Made by a program: the position numbers and the translations under genes
Notes under the pieces: model-generated
Seen by the model: the letters and a program-made list of their open reading frames with translations, nothing else
Told to the model about the DNA's origin: nothing
Database searches by the model: none
Origin: Streptomyces sp. WAC 04229
GTDB lineage: Bacteria > Actinomycetota > Actinomycetes > Streptomycetales > Streptomycetaceae
Direction: 5' to 3'
Length of the DNA stretch: 44,675 nt
NCBI RefSeq assembly: GCF_003947455.1
Contig: NZ_QHJH01000047.1
Span: 1 to 44,675, forward strand
Shown: in pieces, positions 17,735 to 25,833 of the stretch
How positions within the stretch are numbered: position 1 is the first letter of the stretch
Layout of the letters: each line of letters opens with the position of its first letter

Positions 17735-19047
17735 GCCGTCGCCTCCGCGGCCGCGCGGGCCGCCGCCGGGAGGGCGTCGGCGATGCGCTGGACGGCCCGC
17801 TCGTCGTGGGCGGTGGAGACGAACCAGGACTCGAAGGAGGACGGCGGCAGGTAGACGCCGTTCGCGAGGAGCGAGTGGAAGAACGCGGTGAACCGGAAGG
17901 ACTCCTGCGCCTTGGCGTCCTCGTAGTCGACGACCGGCCGGTCGGTGAAGAACACGGAGAACATGTTGGAGGCGTTCTGCAGCGTGTGCGCGACGCCTTC
18001 CTTGCTCAGCGCCTCGGTGACGAGCCCCTGGATCTGCCGCGAGACGGCGTCGACCGTCTCGTACGCCGCGTCGTCCAGGAGCCGCAGCTGGGCGAGGCCG
18101 GCGGCGGTGGCGACGGGGTTTCCGGAGAGGGTGCCGGCCTGGTAGACGGGGCCGGCCGGGGCGAGGTGCGCCATGACGTCGGCGCGCCCGCCGAAGGCCG
18201 CGGCGGGGAACCCACCGCCCATGACCTTCCCGAAGGTCATGAGGTCGGGAACGACCCCCTCGACGCCGTACCACCCGGCCCGGCTGGTCCGGAACCCGGT
18301 CATGACCTCGTCGGAGACGAACAGCGCGCCGTTCGCGGCGCAGGCGTCCTTCAGCCCCTGGTTGAACCCGGGCAGCGGCGGCACGACGCCCATGTTGCCG
18401 GGGGACGCCTCGGTGATCACGCAGGCGATCTCGCCGGGGTGCGCGGCGAAGGCGGCGTGCACGGCCTCCAGGTCGTTGTACGGCAGCACGATCGTGTCGC
18501 TCGCCTGGGCGCCGGTGACACCGGGGGTGTCGGGGAGGGCGAAGGTGGCGACGCCGGAGCCGGCGGCGGCCAGCAGCGAGTCGACGTGGCCGTGGTAGCA
18601 CCCGGCGAACTTGATCACCTTGGTGCGGCGAGTGAACCCGCGGGCGAGCCGGATGGCCGACATGGTCGCCTCGGTCCCGCTGGAGACCAGCCGCACCTCC
18701 TCGAGCGGCGCGACCCGCTCGACCATCGCCTCGGCGAGGGCGACCTCGCCCTCCGCCGGCGTGCCGAAGGACGTGCCGCGCGCGACCGCCTCCTGGACGG
18801 CGGCGATCACCTCGGGGTGGGCGTGCCCGAGGATCATCGGGCCCCAGGAGCAGACGAGGTCGACGTACTCGCGCCCGTCCGCGTCGGTCAGGTACGGCCC
18901 GGTGCCGGACACCATGAACCGCGGCGTGCCGCCGACCGCGCGGAAGGCGCGCACCGGGGAGTTCACACCGCCGGGCGTGACGGCCGCCGCGCGGTCGAAC
19001 AGAGCCTGCGAGGCCGGTGCTTCGTATGGATATGCCAGTTCGCTCAT
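17731..19047 (-). CDS. hemL: Glutamate-1-semialdehyde 2,1-aminomutase
   Basis: 438-residue PLP enzyme making 5-aminolevulinate from glutamate-1-semialdehyde in the C5 pathway of heme synthesis. Full-length family features: [12 protein letters not shown] near the N-terminus, [23 protein letters not shown], and the Schiff-base lysine in [11 protein letters not shown] (Lys274). ATG 19047 is chosen; an in-frame upstream extension to 19239 is basic, low quality and unlike the family. Its neighbours in cytochrome c maturation make a heme-related neighbourhood. Confidence 0.96.
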   Translation of the reverse strand: MSELAYPYEAPASQALFDRAAAVTPGGVNSPVRAFRAVGGTPRFMVSGTGPYLTDADGREYVDLVCSWGPMILGHAHPEVIAAVQEAVARGTSFGTPAEGEVALAEAMVERVAPLEEVRLVSSGTEATMSAIRLARGFTRRTKVIKFAGCYHGHVDSLLAAAGSGVATFALPDTPGVTGAQASDTIVLPYNDLEAVHAAFAAHPGEIACVITEASPGNMGVVPPLPGFNQGLKDACAANGALFVSDEVMTGFRTSRAGWYGVEGVVPDLMTFGKVMGGGFPAAAFGGRADVMAHLAPAGPVYQAGTLSGNPVATAAGLAQLRLLDDAAYETVDAVSRQIQGLVTEALSKEGVAHTLQNASNMFSVFFTDRPVVDYEDAKAQESFRFTAFFHSLLANGVYLPPSSFESWFVSTAHDERAVQRIADALPAAARAAAEATA

Positions 19048-19587
19048 GACCTGCGACTTCTCCGACCTTCTCGACCTTCTCCGACGTATCGGACTCTGCG
19101 TGGCCCCCGCCCGGGCCATGCGCGGACCCTGATCGGCCCCGGCCCGGCCTCTGGTTGCCCAGGGTGACCTTGACAAGGGTAGACAACCGCCCCGATCGCC
19201 GTGCCGTCTGCCAGACTGGAGCCCGTCCACGCAGCTCAACGAGGCGGCGCGGGCGTGGCTGCCGACCGTCCTGCGGACTCGTGACGGACAGATGTTTCAC
19301 CGCACGTTTCGCGGAGCGGGCGTGGGGGAGGTCACTGACACGATGATCGGGTTGCGCGGCGGGGGCCACGCGTCCTAGAAAAGCAGTCGGGTGGAGATAT
19401 GCATCGCGGTGGCGGACTGGGCGAGGGGACCGACGACCTGGGTCCTCGACGTGCCCGGCGGGGAAGGCACCGACGCGAGGCGGAGGAAGCGTCCGAAGCA
19501 CGTCAGACACACGGCACACCGAGCGAGCCCGACCGGGACGCACGGCACGCCGGCCGGCCGGGGGCGGAGAGCAGGAATGGTGGTCGG
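19048..19587. other. Divergent intergenic region, no gene supported
   Basis: 540 nt between hemL and the hypothetical gene. It should hold both promoters. A TTGACA at 19170-19175 lies inside a GGTTG...CAACC inverted pair (19153-19188), but I see no convincing matching -10. Open frames here have about 70 percent G/C third positions, below the level of neighbouring genes, so I treat them as non-coding. Confidence 0.5.
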
Positions 19588-20025
19588 GTGGGGGTGACCT
19601 ACAAGTACTTCGGCGCGCCCGACGGCGCGACCGCGGCCCGCGTCCCGATCTCGATGCGCCCCGAGGAACTCGGTGGCGACGAGCTCGGGATGAACGGCAT
19701 GTTCACCAAGATCAAGCCGGAGACCATGGCCGCCATGGTCCTCACCGGCATCGAGGGCGTGCCCCTGCACAAGGTCCCCCCGCTGGAACTGGTCGTCCTC
19801 CACCCCGACTACGCGGTGGTGAAACTCCCGATGACCGTCGTCGACCCCCTGCGCGGCATCGGCGAGGAAGCGGTCGGCGCTGCGGCCTTCATCTGGTCGA
19901 CGGTCCCGGACCGGGGCGGTCCGCGGGACGCGTTCAACGTGTACCAGTTGCTGCACGAGTGGCAGGACTTCAGCCACCGGCTGCATGAGGCGGGGCATCA
20001 GCCTTACTGTCTTGTCTGGCCCTGA
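19588..20025 (+). CDS. Conserved hypothetical protein
   Basis: 145-residue protein I do not assign to a function, although its sequence (YKYFGAPDGATAARVPI, ELGMNGMFTKIKPETMAAMVLTG, NVYQLLHEWQDFSHRLH) looks strongly conserved and soluble. An open frame extends to ATG 19399, but third-position G/C rises sharply only from about 19588, so the start is GTG 19588 or GTG 19594. Neither has a strong ribosome-binding site. Divergent from hemL. Confidence 0.75.
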   Translation: MGVTYKYFGAPDGATAARVPISMRPEELGGDELGMNGMFTKIKPETMAAMVLTGIEGVPLHKVPPLELVVLHPDYAVVKLPMTVVDPLRGIGEEAVGAAAFIWSTVPDRGGPRDAFNVYQLLHEWQDFSHRLHEAGHQPYCLVWP

Positions 20026-20089
20026 GCTGGGGTTTCGTGAGGGCGGGCGGGGTCTGCGGGCCTCGCCGGTGTCCTCGAACGCTTCGTGG

Positions 20090-20602
20090 TCACTCGGACA
20101 CGGGCCGGACGACCACCGCCAGGACCTCCACTCGTCCGCTGTGCTCGAAGCGGAGCGTGAAGGGCACCAGGTCGCCGATCTCCCAGTCCGGCGTGGCCGG
20201 GACGGTCACGTCGTTGCTGAGCGGCGTCATGTCGAGGGTCCCGCCCGCGGGAACCGGCAGGGAGTCGGCCGGCTGCCGGTAGGCCGCTCCGCCGGCGGTC
20301 ATCCGGTGGCTGCTGAGGGAGATGCCCTCGGAGACGTCGGACGAGGTCACCTCCAGCAGACGGTCCCGAGCGCCACCGGTGTTGCTGATCCGGAAGAACG
20401 CCGCTGTCTCCGGCACTCCCTGCGAGGGGAGGAAGAGTCGCGCATCGGCGACAGCGATGCGTGCGGGCGTGCCGGCGTTGCCCGTAGCGGTCCAGACGGC
20501 CAGACCGCCCAGGGCCAGTACGCAGGCGCAGACCGGCGCCAGGGCGGCCAGGGCGGTGTCCGCGAGTCGACGCCGGGTGGGTGCCCAGGTGGGAAGTGTC
20601 AT
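20090..20602 (-). CDS. PCuAC-like copper chaperone with degenerate ligands
   Basis: 170-residue protein with an N-terminal membrane anchor (about 12-38) and an extracytoplasmic PCuAC (DUF461) domain: IAVADARLFLPSQGVPETAAFFRISNTG ... VPAGGTLDM ... GDLVPFTLRFEHSGRVEVLAVVV. PCuAC proteins deliver Cu(I) to cytochrome oxidase. Here the usual H(M)x10M and HxM ligands are mostly lost: SSHRMTAGG keeps His and Met, but the later Met pair and the HVM-type motif are replaced by Asp/Asn. It overlaps copA by ATGA, so the two are coupled. Confidence 0.75.
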   Translation of the reverse strand: MTLPTWAPTRRRLADTALAALAPVCACVLALGGLAVWTATGNAGTPARIAVADARLFLPSQGVPETAAFFRISNTGGARDRLLEVTSSDVSEGISLSSHRMTAGGAAYRQPADSLPVPAGGTLDMTPLSNDVTVPATPDWEIGDLVPFTLRFEHSGRVEVLAVVVRPVSE

Positions 20603-22890
20603 CCAGGGGTCTCCGTCCCGGCCTGCGAAGCGGACGGTCTGCTGCCGCGAGCCGGTGACGGCTGCCAGGCGCGCAGCCGCAGGCTGTTGCCCACCACGAG
20701 GAGTGAGCTGGCGGACATGGCGACGGCCGCCAGCATCGGGTTGAGCAGTCCGGCCATGGCAAGGGGGACGGTCACGGCGTTGTAGCCGAAGGCCCACAGC
20801 AGGTTGGCGCGGATCGTCGCCAGCGTGCTGCGGGAGAGGCGGACGGCGTCCGCGAGAGCGTCGATGTCTCCGCGCACGAGGGTGACGTCGGCGGCCCCGA
20901 TCGCCACGTCGGTGCCGGTGCCCATGGCGATGCCCAGGTCGGCTCCGGCCAGCGCCGCGGCATCGTTGACGCCGTCGCCGACAACGGCGACCCGGCAGCC
21001 CTCTGCCCGCAGCTCCCGGACGAGTCGGGCCTTGTCCTCCGGGGTGCAGCGGACGTGGACGTCGTCGATGCGCAGGGCCGCGGCGACGGCTCGGGCGGGC
21101 GCCTCGCGGTCTCCGGTGGCCAGCACCGGACGTACGCCCAGGCGGCGCAGCCGGTCCACGGCCCGGTAGCTGCCCGGTCGCAGTACGTCTCCGACCTCGA
21201 TGACCGCCTCGGTCACTCCGTCGACGCGGACCATGACAGGGGTGCGGGCGGCCGTCTCGGCGGCGGACAGCGCCTCGGCCAGCGGGGCGGGCAGTTCGTC
21301 GTCCGGTGCCAGGACCTCCACGAGCCGTCCCTCGACGGTGCCGCGCACGCCGCGCCCCGGCAGAGCGGCGAAGCCGGTCACGTCGGGCAGCGTCCCAGCC
21401 GGTGCGGCGCGCCGGGCGTAGGCCGTGACGGCTTGGCCCAGTGGGTGTTCGGAGCCCCGCTCCACCGCGGCCGCGAGCCTGATCGCCTGTTCCTCACCGA
21501 TGCCCCGGGGCGCGGCCGTGACCCGGGCGACGCTCATGTGCCCGGAGGTGAGGGTCCCGGTCTTGTCGAGCACCACGGCGTCGATGTGCTGGAGTCCTTC
21601 CAGGGCCTGCGGGCCGCTGACCAGAACGCCCAGTTGAGCGCCACGGCCGGTGGCGGCCATCAGGGCGGTCGGGGTGGCGAGGCCGAGGGCGCAGGGACAG
21701 GCGACGACCAGGACGGCCACGGAGGCGGTGATCGCGGCCTGCGGGTCGGCCCCCGCGCCGAGCCAGAATCCCAGGACCGTCGCGGCGAGGGTCAGCACGA
21801 CCGGTACGAAGACGCCGGCGACCTTGTCGGCGAGGCGCTGTGCCCGCGCCTTGCCGGCTTGGGCCTCGGTCACCAGGTGGGTGATACGGGCCAGCCGGGT
21901 GTCGGCCCCGACCGCGGTGGCCCGCACTGCCAGCAGGCCGCCGACGTTCACGGAACCGCCGATCACGGCAGCGCCGGGACCGACCTCGGCCGGCTCGCTC
22001 TCTCCGGTCACCAGGGAGAGGTCGACGGCCGAACTGCCCTCGGCGACAGTGCCGTCGGTGGCCACGCGTTCCCCGGGCCGGACGACGAAGATCTGTCCCA
22101 CCCGGAGTTCCTCGATGGCGACGAGACGCTCACCCGTGTCGTCGCGTACGGCGACCTCCTTGGCGGCCAGCTCCGCCAGTGAACGCATGGCGGCTCCGGT
22201 GCCGCGTCGGGCCCGTGCCTCCAGATACCGGCCCGCCAGGACGAACAGGGGGACGCCGACAGCGGCTTCCAGGTAGATGTGGGCGACGCCGTCCGAGGCG
22301 GTCGGCACCAGGCTGAAGGGCATCCGCATGCCCGGATCGCCCGCTCCGCCGAAGAACAGGGCGTAGAAGGACCAGGCGAAAGAGGCCACGGTGCCCAGCG
22401 AGACCAGGGTGTCCATGGTCGACGCCGAGTGCCGCAGGGCCCGCGCCGCCCGCTGGTGGAAGGGCCAGGCGCCCCAGACCACGACGGGCGCGGCGAGCAC
22501 GAAACACAGCCACTGCCAGTTGCGGAACTGCCAGGCGGGCACCATCGACAGCACCAGCACGGGGACGGCCAGCAGGACAGTGACCGTCAGCCGACTGCGT
22601 TCCTGCCCGGCCTCCGTCCGCGCGGCGTCATCCTCCTCGCCGCGCCGTTCTTCGGGCGGCTCGGGCACCGCGGCGGTGTAGCCGGCCTGCTCGACGGCGG
22701 TGACGAGCTGCTCCAAAAGCACCTCGGGCGGATGGTGCACGCGGGCCCGTCCGGTGGCCAGGTTCACGCTGGCGGAGACGCCGTCCAGCTTGGCCAGTTT
22801 CTTCTCCACCCGCTTCACGCAGGCCGCGCAGGTCATGCCGCCGACCGTGAGGTCGGTCACCTCCTGCACGGATGCCGGTTCGCCGGCCAT
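20599..22890 (-). CDS. copA: Cu(I)-type P1B ATPase (CopA/CtpV-like)
   Basis: 763-residue copper-translocating ATPase. Order: one N-terminal HMA domain with GMTCAAC (18-24), two leading helices, a metal-path CPC motif in VACPCALGLATP (398-400), actuator TGES (295-298), phosphorylation motif DKTGT (442-446), SEHPLGQAV in the nucleotide domain and GDGVNDAAAL. The last helices have GYNAVTVPLAM and MSASS, the signature of Cu(I) group P1B-1. It may detoxify copper or load exported cuproenzymes; coupling to PCuAC favours the latter. Transcription likely starts at the GGGAAC-N17-CGACTG promoter before the small upstream gene. Confidence 0.93.
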   Translation of the reverse strand: MAGEPASVQEVTDLTVGGMTCAACVKRVEKKLAKLDGVSASVNLATGRARVHHPPEVLLEQLVTAVEQAGYTAAVPEPPEERRGEEDDAARTEAGQERSRLTVTVLLAVPVLVLSMVPAWQFRNWQWLCFVLAAPVVVWGAWPFHQRAARALRHSASTMDTLVSLGTVASFAWSFYALFFGGAGDPGMRMPFSLVPTASDGVAHIYLEAAVGVPLFVLAGRYLEARARRGTGAAMRSLAELAAKEVAVRDDTGERLVAIEELRVGQIFVVRPGERVATDGTVAEGSSAVDLSLVTGESEPAEVGPGAAVIGGSVNVGGLLAVRATAVGADTRLARITHLVTEAQAGKARAQRLADKVAGVFVPVVLTLAATVLGFWLGAGADPQAAITASVAVLVVACPCALGLATPTALMAATGRGAQLGVLVSGPQALEGLQHIDAVVLDKTGTLTSGHMSVARVTAAPRGIGEEQAIRLAAAVERGSEHPLGQAVTAYARRAAPAGTLPDVTGFAALPGRGVRGTVEGRLVEVLAPDDELPAPLAEALSAAETAARTPVMVRVDGVTEAVIEVGDVLRPGSYRAVDRLRRLGVRPVLATGDREAPARAVAAALRIDDVHVRCTPEDKARLVRELRAEGCRVAVVGDGVNDAAALAGADLGIAMGTGTDVAIGAADVTLVRGDIDALADAVRLSRSTLATIRANLLWAFGYNAVTVPLAMAGLLNPMLAAVAMSASSLLVVGNSLRLRAWQPSPARGSRPSASQAGTETPG

Positions 22891-23144
22891 CAGTGTCCGC
22901 TCCCGTGGTTCATGCCGCCCATGTCGTCGTCCTCCGCGTCCGTGCCGCCGCCCTCATGACCGTCCTGGGTGATGCCGGGACCGTGCATCCCGGGGGCGAC
23001 GGGGCCGACACTTCGGCCAACGGCGTAGGAGGCGGCGAACACCAGGACCAGCAGCACGAGGAACCCGCACAGAGCGGGAGGGGGGAGTAGTCGGCGCAAG
23101 AGGCCGGCTGGTGCGCCGGAGGCGAATTGCCGTGTCTGCGCCAT
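22890..23144 (-). CDS. Small His/Met-rich membrane protein
   Basis: 84-residue protein with one transmembrane helix (about 23-43) and a tail rich in His, Met and acid (PGMHGPG, DGHEGGG, DDDMGGMNHGSGH), a likely metal-binding surface outside the cell. ATG 23144 has GGGAG about nine nt upstream. A GTG 23171 in the same frame is less likely. Its stop overlaps the copA start by one base, so it heads the copper operon. It is not a named family to me; a copper-scavenging or donor role is inferred from composition and context. Confidence 0.75.
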   Translation of the reverse strand: MAQTRQFASGAPAGLLRRLLPPPALCGFLVLLVLVFAASYAVGRSVGPVAPGMHGPGITQDGHEGGGTDAEDDDMGGMNHGSGH

Positions 23145-23210
23145 CTGTTGACTCTCCCGATCGCGTCGCACGTCCTACGGCTGCCGCTGGAACGAGGCGC
23201 GCCGGTACAC

Positions 23211-23239
23211 CAGTCGGGGTCGTTGGTGTTCCAGTTCCC
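23211..23239 (-). promoter_or_regulatory. ECF-type promoter, GGGAAC-N17-CGACTG, for the copper operon
   Basis: On the minus strand GGGAAC (23239-23234) and CGACTG (23216-23211) are 17 nt apart, 66 nt before the small-gene ATG 23144. The same element precedes three other operons nearby. Position, strand and exact spacing support a promoter; the sigma factor is inferred to be one or both of those encoded at 23.3-25.6 kb. Confidence 0.75.
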
Positions 23240-23249
23240 CACGGTGAGT

Positions 23250-23263
23250 GTGATGTGCGTCAC
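23250..23263 (-). promoter_or_regulatory. GTGA-N6-TCAC site 10 nt upstream of the -35 box
   Basis: Minus strand GTGACGCACATCAC, 10 nt before GGGAAC. An almost identical site (GTGATTCACATCAC) lies at the same distance before the MFS promoter. CRP/FNR-type cores have this GTGA-N6-TCAC shape; the binding protein is unknown. Confidence 0.6.
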
Positions 23264-23284
23264 CGAATGGTGCCGAGGGCCGGC

Positions 23285-23326
23285 GGACCGCGATGTCCGC
23301 TGCCACAGGGCAGCGGACATCGGTCC
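23285..23326 (-). terminator. Strong terminator-like hairpin after sigma gene 1
   Basis: Perfect 14-bp stem (23291-23304 with 23309-23322) and a 4-nt loop, plus four more pairs after a 2-nt bulge. It lies just past the sigma stop (23348) and before the copper-operon promoter, separating the two units. There is no U-run. Confidence 0.75.
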
Positions 23327-23347
23327 GGGAGGTGCCTGGTGGTCCCG

Positions 23348-23944
23348 TCAGGCCGCGGCGGGTTCCACCGAGCGGCGGGTGGCGGACTCCTCCGCCGCCC
23401 ACTCGACCAGGGCGGCCCGGGCCCGTGACACCCGGGAACGCACCGTGCCGACCGGGCACCGGCTCACTTCGGCGGCCTCGGCGTACGGCAGGCCGAGGAG
23501 TTGGGTCAGCACGAACGCCTCACGGCGGTCACCGGGGAGGGCATCGACCAGCTCCATGAGGGCGATGCCCTCGTCGAAGCCGGGCAGCCCGGCCGGCTGA
23601 GCGCGTTCGACCGCGCCCTGCCAGTCGTCGGTCCATGCCATGCGAGGACGGCATGCGGCACGGCGCAGGCTGTCGATGACGGTCCGGCGGGCGATCGACA
23701 GCAGCCAGACACGCGCCGAGGAACGCCCCTCGAACCGGGGGAGTGCCGTCAGGGCGCGCAGGAACGTGTCCTGGGTCAGGTCGTCCGCCGCCTGCGCGTC
23801 GTGGGCGAGGTACGTGACGAAGCGGCGCACGTCGCGTTGGAGTGCCCGGACGAAGCGGTCGACCGCTTCACTGTCGCCGTCGGCGGCGGCGAGGGCCCAT
23901 GCGGTGACCGTCTCGTCGGTCACGGTGGGCAGGGCAGGTGTCAT
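23348..23944 (-). CDS. ECF sigma factor, SigC-like (copy 1)
   Basis: 198-residue sigma-70 family ECF factor. Region 2: VTAWALAAADGDSEAVDRFVRALQRDVRRFVTYL, DDLTQDTFLRAL and ARVWLLSIARR; region 4: REAFVLTQLLGLPYAEAAEVSRCPVGTVRSRVSRARAAL. From memory this resembles M. tuberculosis SigC throughout. No CxC metal motif is seen. It follows a His/Met-rich membrane protein gene by 149 nt. It is a strong paralogue of the sigma at 24992. Probable controller of GGGAAC-N17-CGACTG promoters around it; this is inference. Confidence 0.93.
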   Translation of the reverse strand: MTPALPTVTDETVTAWALAAADGDSEAVDRFVRALQRDVRRFVTYLAHDAQAADDLTQDTFLRALTALPRFEGRSSARVWLLSIARRTVIDSLRRAACRPRMAWTDDWQGAVERAQPAGLPGFDEGIALMELVDALPGDRREAFVLTQLLGLPYAEAAEVSRCPVGTVRSRVSRARAALVEWAAEESATRRSVEPAAA

Positions 23945-24089
23945 GGTCCTGTGGTCCTTCCTGAATCCCGCACGAACCGGCCGAATCGGCGCGGGCGCCG
24001 CAGGCCTTCGTACGGGTGTTGGGGAGACCCGGCCGCCTGAGAGAGCGGACGGGAGACCGCCCCGCACGTAGGGCGGTGGCGGTGATCCG

Positions 24090-24105
24090 GCTGTCAGACG
24101 ACAGC
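24090..24105 (-). repeat. Stem-loop at membrane-gene 1 stop (GCTGTC-N4-GACAGC)
   Basis: Six-bp inverted repeat with a 4-nt loop that includes the stop codon of the membrane gene. The same arms with a 6-nt loop occur at the equivalent place of the paralogous module (25816-25833), with shared flanks CCGG and CGGT. It may be an attenuator, an RNA element or a protein operator before the sigma gene. Confidence 0.5.
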
Positions 24106-24855
24106 GGTCTCCCCGGGAGGCCCCCGGGTGGCGAGGATGTGGACGAGCAGGAGTTGCCGCAGTCGCCCCCTCGACCGGGGAGCCGGCCGGAAGGAGGGCG
24201 GAGCGGGAGGCGGGCAGAGTACGGCCAGCACCAGCCGCAACGGCACGAACGCGCGGTCGGCACAGGCGCGGACCAACTTGAAGGCCGCGCTCTCGCCCTG
24301 GGCCAGCCAGATTCCACACAGGACTGCGGCCAGCACGTGGGCGGCCAGCATCCCCCACGAAGACGTGCCGGCCATCTGCGTCATGTCGTGCATGCCGCCC
24401 ATCGGCGGCATGTCGTGGCCCGCCGAGGCCACGCCGTGGGCACCGTGAGCGGTCACGTGATCCGCAGGGTGCAGCCCCGCCGCCACGGCGATGTCATAAG
24501 CCCGGGCGGCCTGCGTCGGCGTCGGAGGCGCACCGCACAGGAAGTGGTCGGCCCACTGCCGAAGGGACTGCGTCGTCTCGGGCGCCGCAACCGGCCGGTC
24601 GCCGGACTGTGCGAGCGTGAAGGCGGCGTGCAGGCCGGTCTGCGCGGCGACCGTCAGACCGGCCACCGTACGGCGGCGCCGCTCACGGGCCCCGAAGGCC
24701 CAACCGACGGCACCGGCCACCGAGGCGCCGGAGAGGAGCACCCACCAGGGCAGCCCCTCCCCCGACATCACCACGTGTCCGAGGGCGGCGAGCACCACGC
24801 AGACGGCCGCGAACACCGCGGCCCGCAGCACTCGCACAAACCCACCGACTGGCAT
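24094..24855 (-). CDS. Multi-pass membrane protein with His/Met-rich loop (copy 1), possible metal-sensing partner of sigma 1
   Basis: 253 residues with hydrophobic segments at about 9-30, 36-55, 62-83 and 157-176, perhaps a fifth near 190-205. Between the third and fourth lies a loop (119-151) with about seven His and six Met (ADHVTAHGAHG, GHDMPPMGGMHDMTQM). The C-terminus is basic. ATG 24855 has AGGA upstream. I do not recognise a named family. Gene order membrane-then-sigma, repeated twice, suggests that it senses copper or another soft metal and controls the sigma factor as an anti-sigma; there is no classical zinc anti-sigma motif. Metal transport is the alternative. Confidence 0.72.
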   Translation of the reverse strand: MPVGGFVRVLRAAVFAAVCVVLAALGHVVMSGEGLPWWVLLSGASVAGAVGWAFGARERRRRTVAGLTVAAQTGLHAAFTLAQSGDRPVAAPETTQSLRQWADHFLCGAPPTPTQAARAYDIAVAAGLHPADHVTAHGAHGVASAGHDMPPMGGMHDMTQMAGTSSWGMLAAHVLAAVLCGIWLAQGESAAFKLVRACADRAFVPLRLVLAVLCPPPAPPSFRPAPRSRGRLRQLLLVHILATRGPPGETAVV

Positions 24856-24991
24856 GGCGCCCCATCCTGGCACTCGGTGGACGGGCGCCGTCACCGGGGA
24901 TGCCACCCGGCCGGCCCGCGGCAGGAACCGGGTCCGCCCAGCCCGGACGCACGGCTCCCGCCGGCCGGCTGTGAGCCGCGTCGGCATCCGG

Positions 24992-25633
24992 TCAGGCCGG
25001 AGTCCTCACCGGGTCGGCGCGTTCCGCCTCGTGCAGCAACTCCAGCAGCGCGGTACGGGCCCGGGCGACCCGTGACCGGACCGTACCGACCGGGCAGCCG
25101 CTGAGCTCGGCCGCCTCCGCGTAGGGGAGACCGAGAAGCTGGGTGAGTACGAACGCCTCCCGGCGCTCGGCGGGCAGCGCGTCCAACAGTTCGGACAACG
25201 CGACACCGTCGTCGAAGCCGGGCAGTCCGCGCTCCTGGGCTCGCTCGGCGGCGGCCTGCCAGTCGTCGGTGTCGGCGAGACGCGGCCGGGCGGACGCGTA
25301 CCGGTAGCTGTCGATCACCGCCCGGCGTGCGATGGACAGCATCCAGACGCGGGCGGAGGATCGGCCCTCGAAGCGGTGCAGGCTGCCCAGGGCCCGCAGG
25401 AAGGTGTCCTGAGCAAGGTCGTCGGCGGCCTGCGGGTCGGCACTGAGATACCCGACGAAGCGCCGGACGTCTCGTTGGAGAGCGCGGACGAACCTCTCGA
25501 CAGCTTCCGGATCACCACCGCGGGCGCTGAGCGCCCAGGTCGTTATCAGCTCGTCGGGAGACGTCCCTTCCTCAGGTGCTCTGGGCGGCTGCTGGGTCGT
25601 GGCACGTGCGGCAGAAAGAGTTGGACTGATCAC
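24992..25633 (-). CDS. ECF sigma factor, SigC-like (copy 2)
   Basis: 213-residue paralogue of sigma 1. Region 2: DELITTWALSARGGDPEAVERFVRALQ, DDLAQDTFLRALGSLHRFEGRSSAR; region 4: REAFVLTQLLGLPYAEAAELSGCPVGTVRSRVARARTALLEL. GTG 25633 has AAGGA six nt upstream; longer in-frame extension is Pro/Arg-rich and not coding-like. A longer N-terminal tail (about 25 residues) than copy 1. The region-4 helices are almost the same in both copies, so both may read the same promoters. It lies 136 nt before membrane gene 1 and 188 nt after membrane gene 2. Confidence 0.92.
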   Translation of the reverse strand: MISPTLSAARATTQQPPRAPEEGTSPDELITTWALSARGGDPEAVERFVRALQRDVRRFVGYLSADPQAADDLAQDTFLRALGSLHRFEGRSSARVWMLSIARRAVIDSYRYASARPRLADTDDWQAAAERAQERGLPGFDDGVALSELLDALPAERREAFVLTQLLGLPYAEAAELSGCPVGTVRSRVARARTALLELLHEAERADPVRTPA

Positions 25634-25815
25634 CTGGTGTCCTTCTCGAGGGTCCGGAGGGCCGGCACGCGGGCATCCGGAGACCGGACCGGGCGGCCGT
25701 GAGGCACACCCGGGTCCGGTAAGGGCAGGGGATGGCGGGAGTACGCCTCGAGGCGGCGTGCTCCCGGTGCCCGAAGCCGTCCGGGGGTGCGGCCCAGGAC
25801 GGTGTCGGGGAGCCG

Positions 25816-25833
25816 GCTGTCTCAGCGGACAGC
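25816..25833 (-). repeat. Stem-loop at membrane-gene 2 stop (GCTGTC-N6-GACAGC)
   Basis: Counterpart of 24090-24105: the same six-bp arms, loop of six, stop codon in the loop, same outer CCGG and CGGT bases. Conservation past the stop codon suggests more than coding constraint, although recent duplication could also explain it. Confidence 0.5.

Noticed and set aside
17045..19543. 832-codon minus frame covering the phosphatase and hemL
   Set aside because: Only its last 229 codons are a real gene (phosphatase); the rest is out of frame with hemL, which occupies that DNA.
19399..19587. N-terminal extension of the conserved hypothetical
   Set aside because: Third-position G/C is only about 70 percent and the sequence is disordered and Arg-rich; the ribosome-binding site is too close to ATG 19399.
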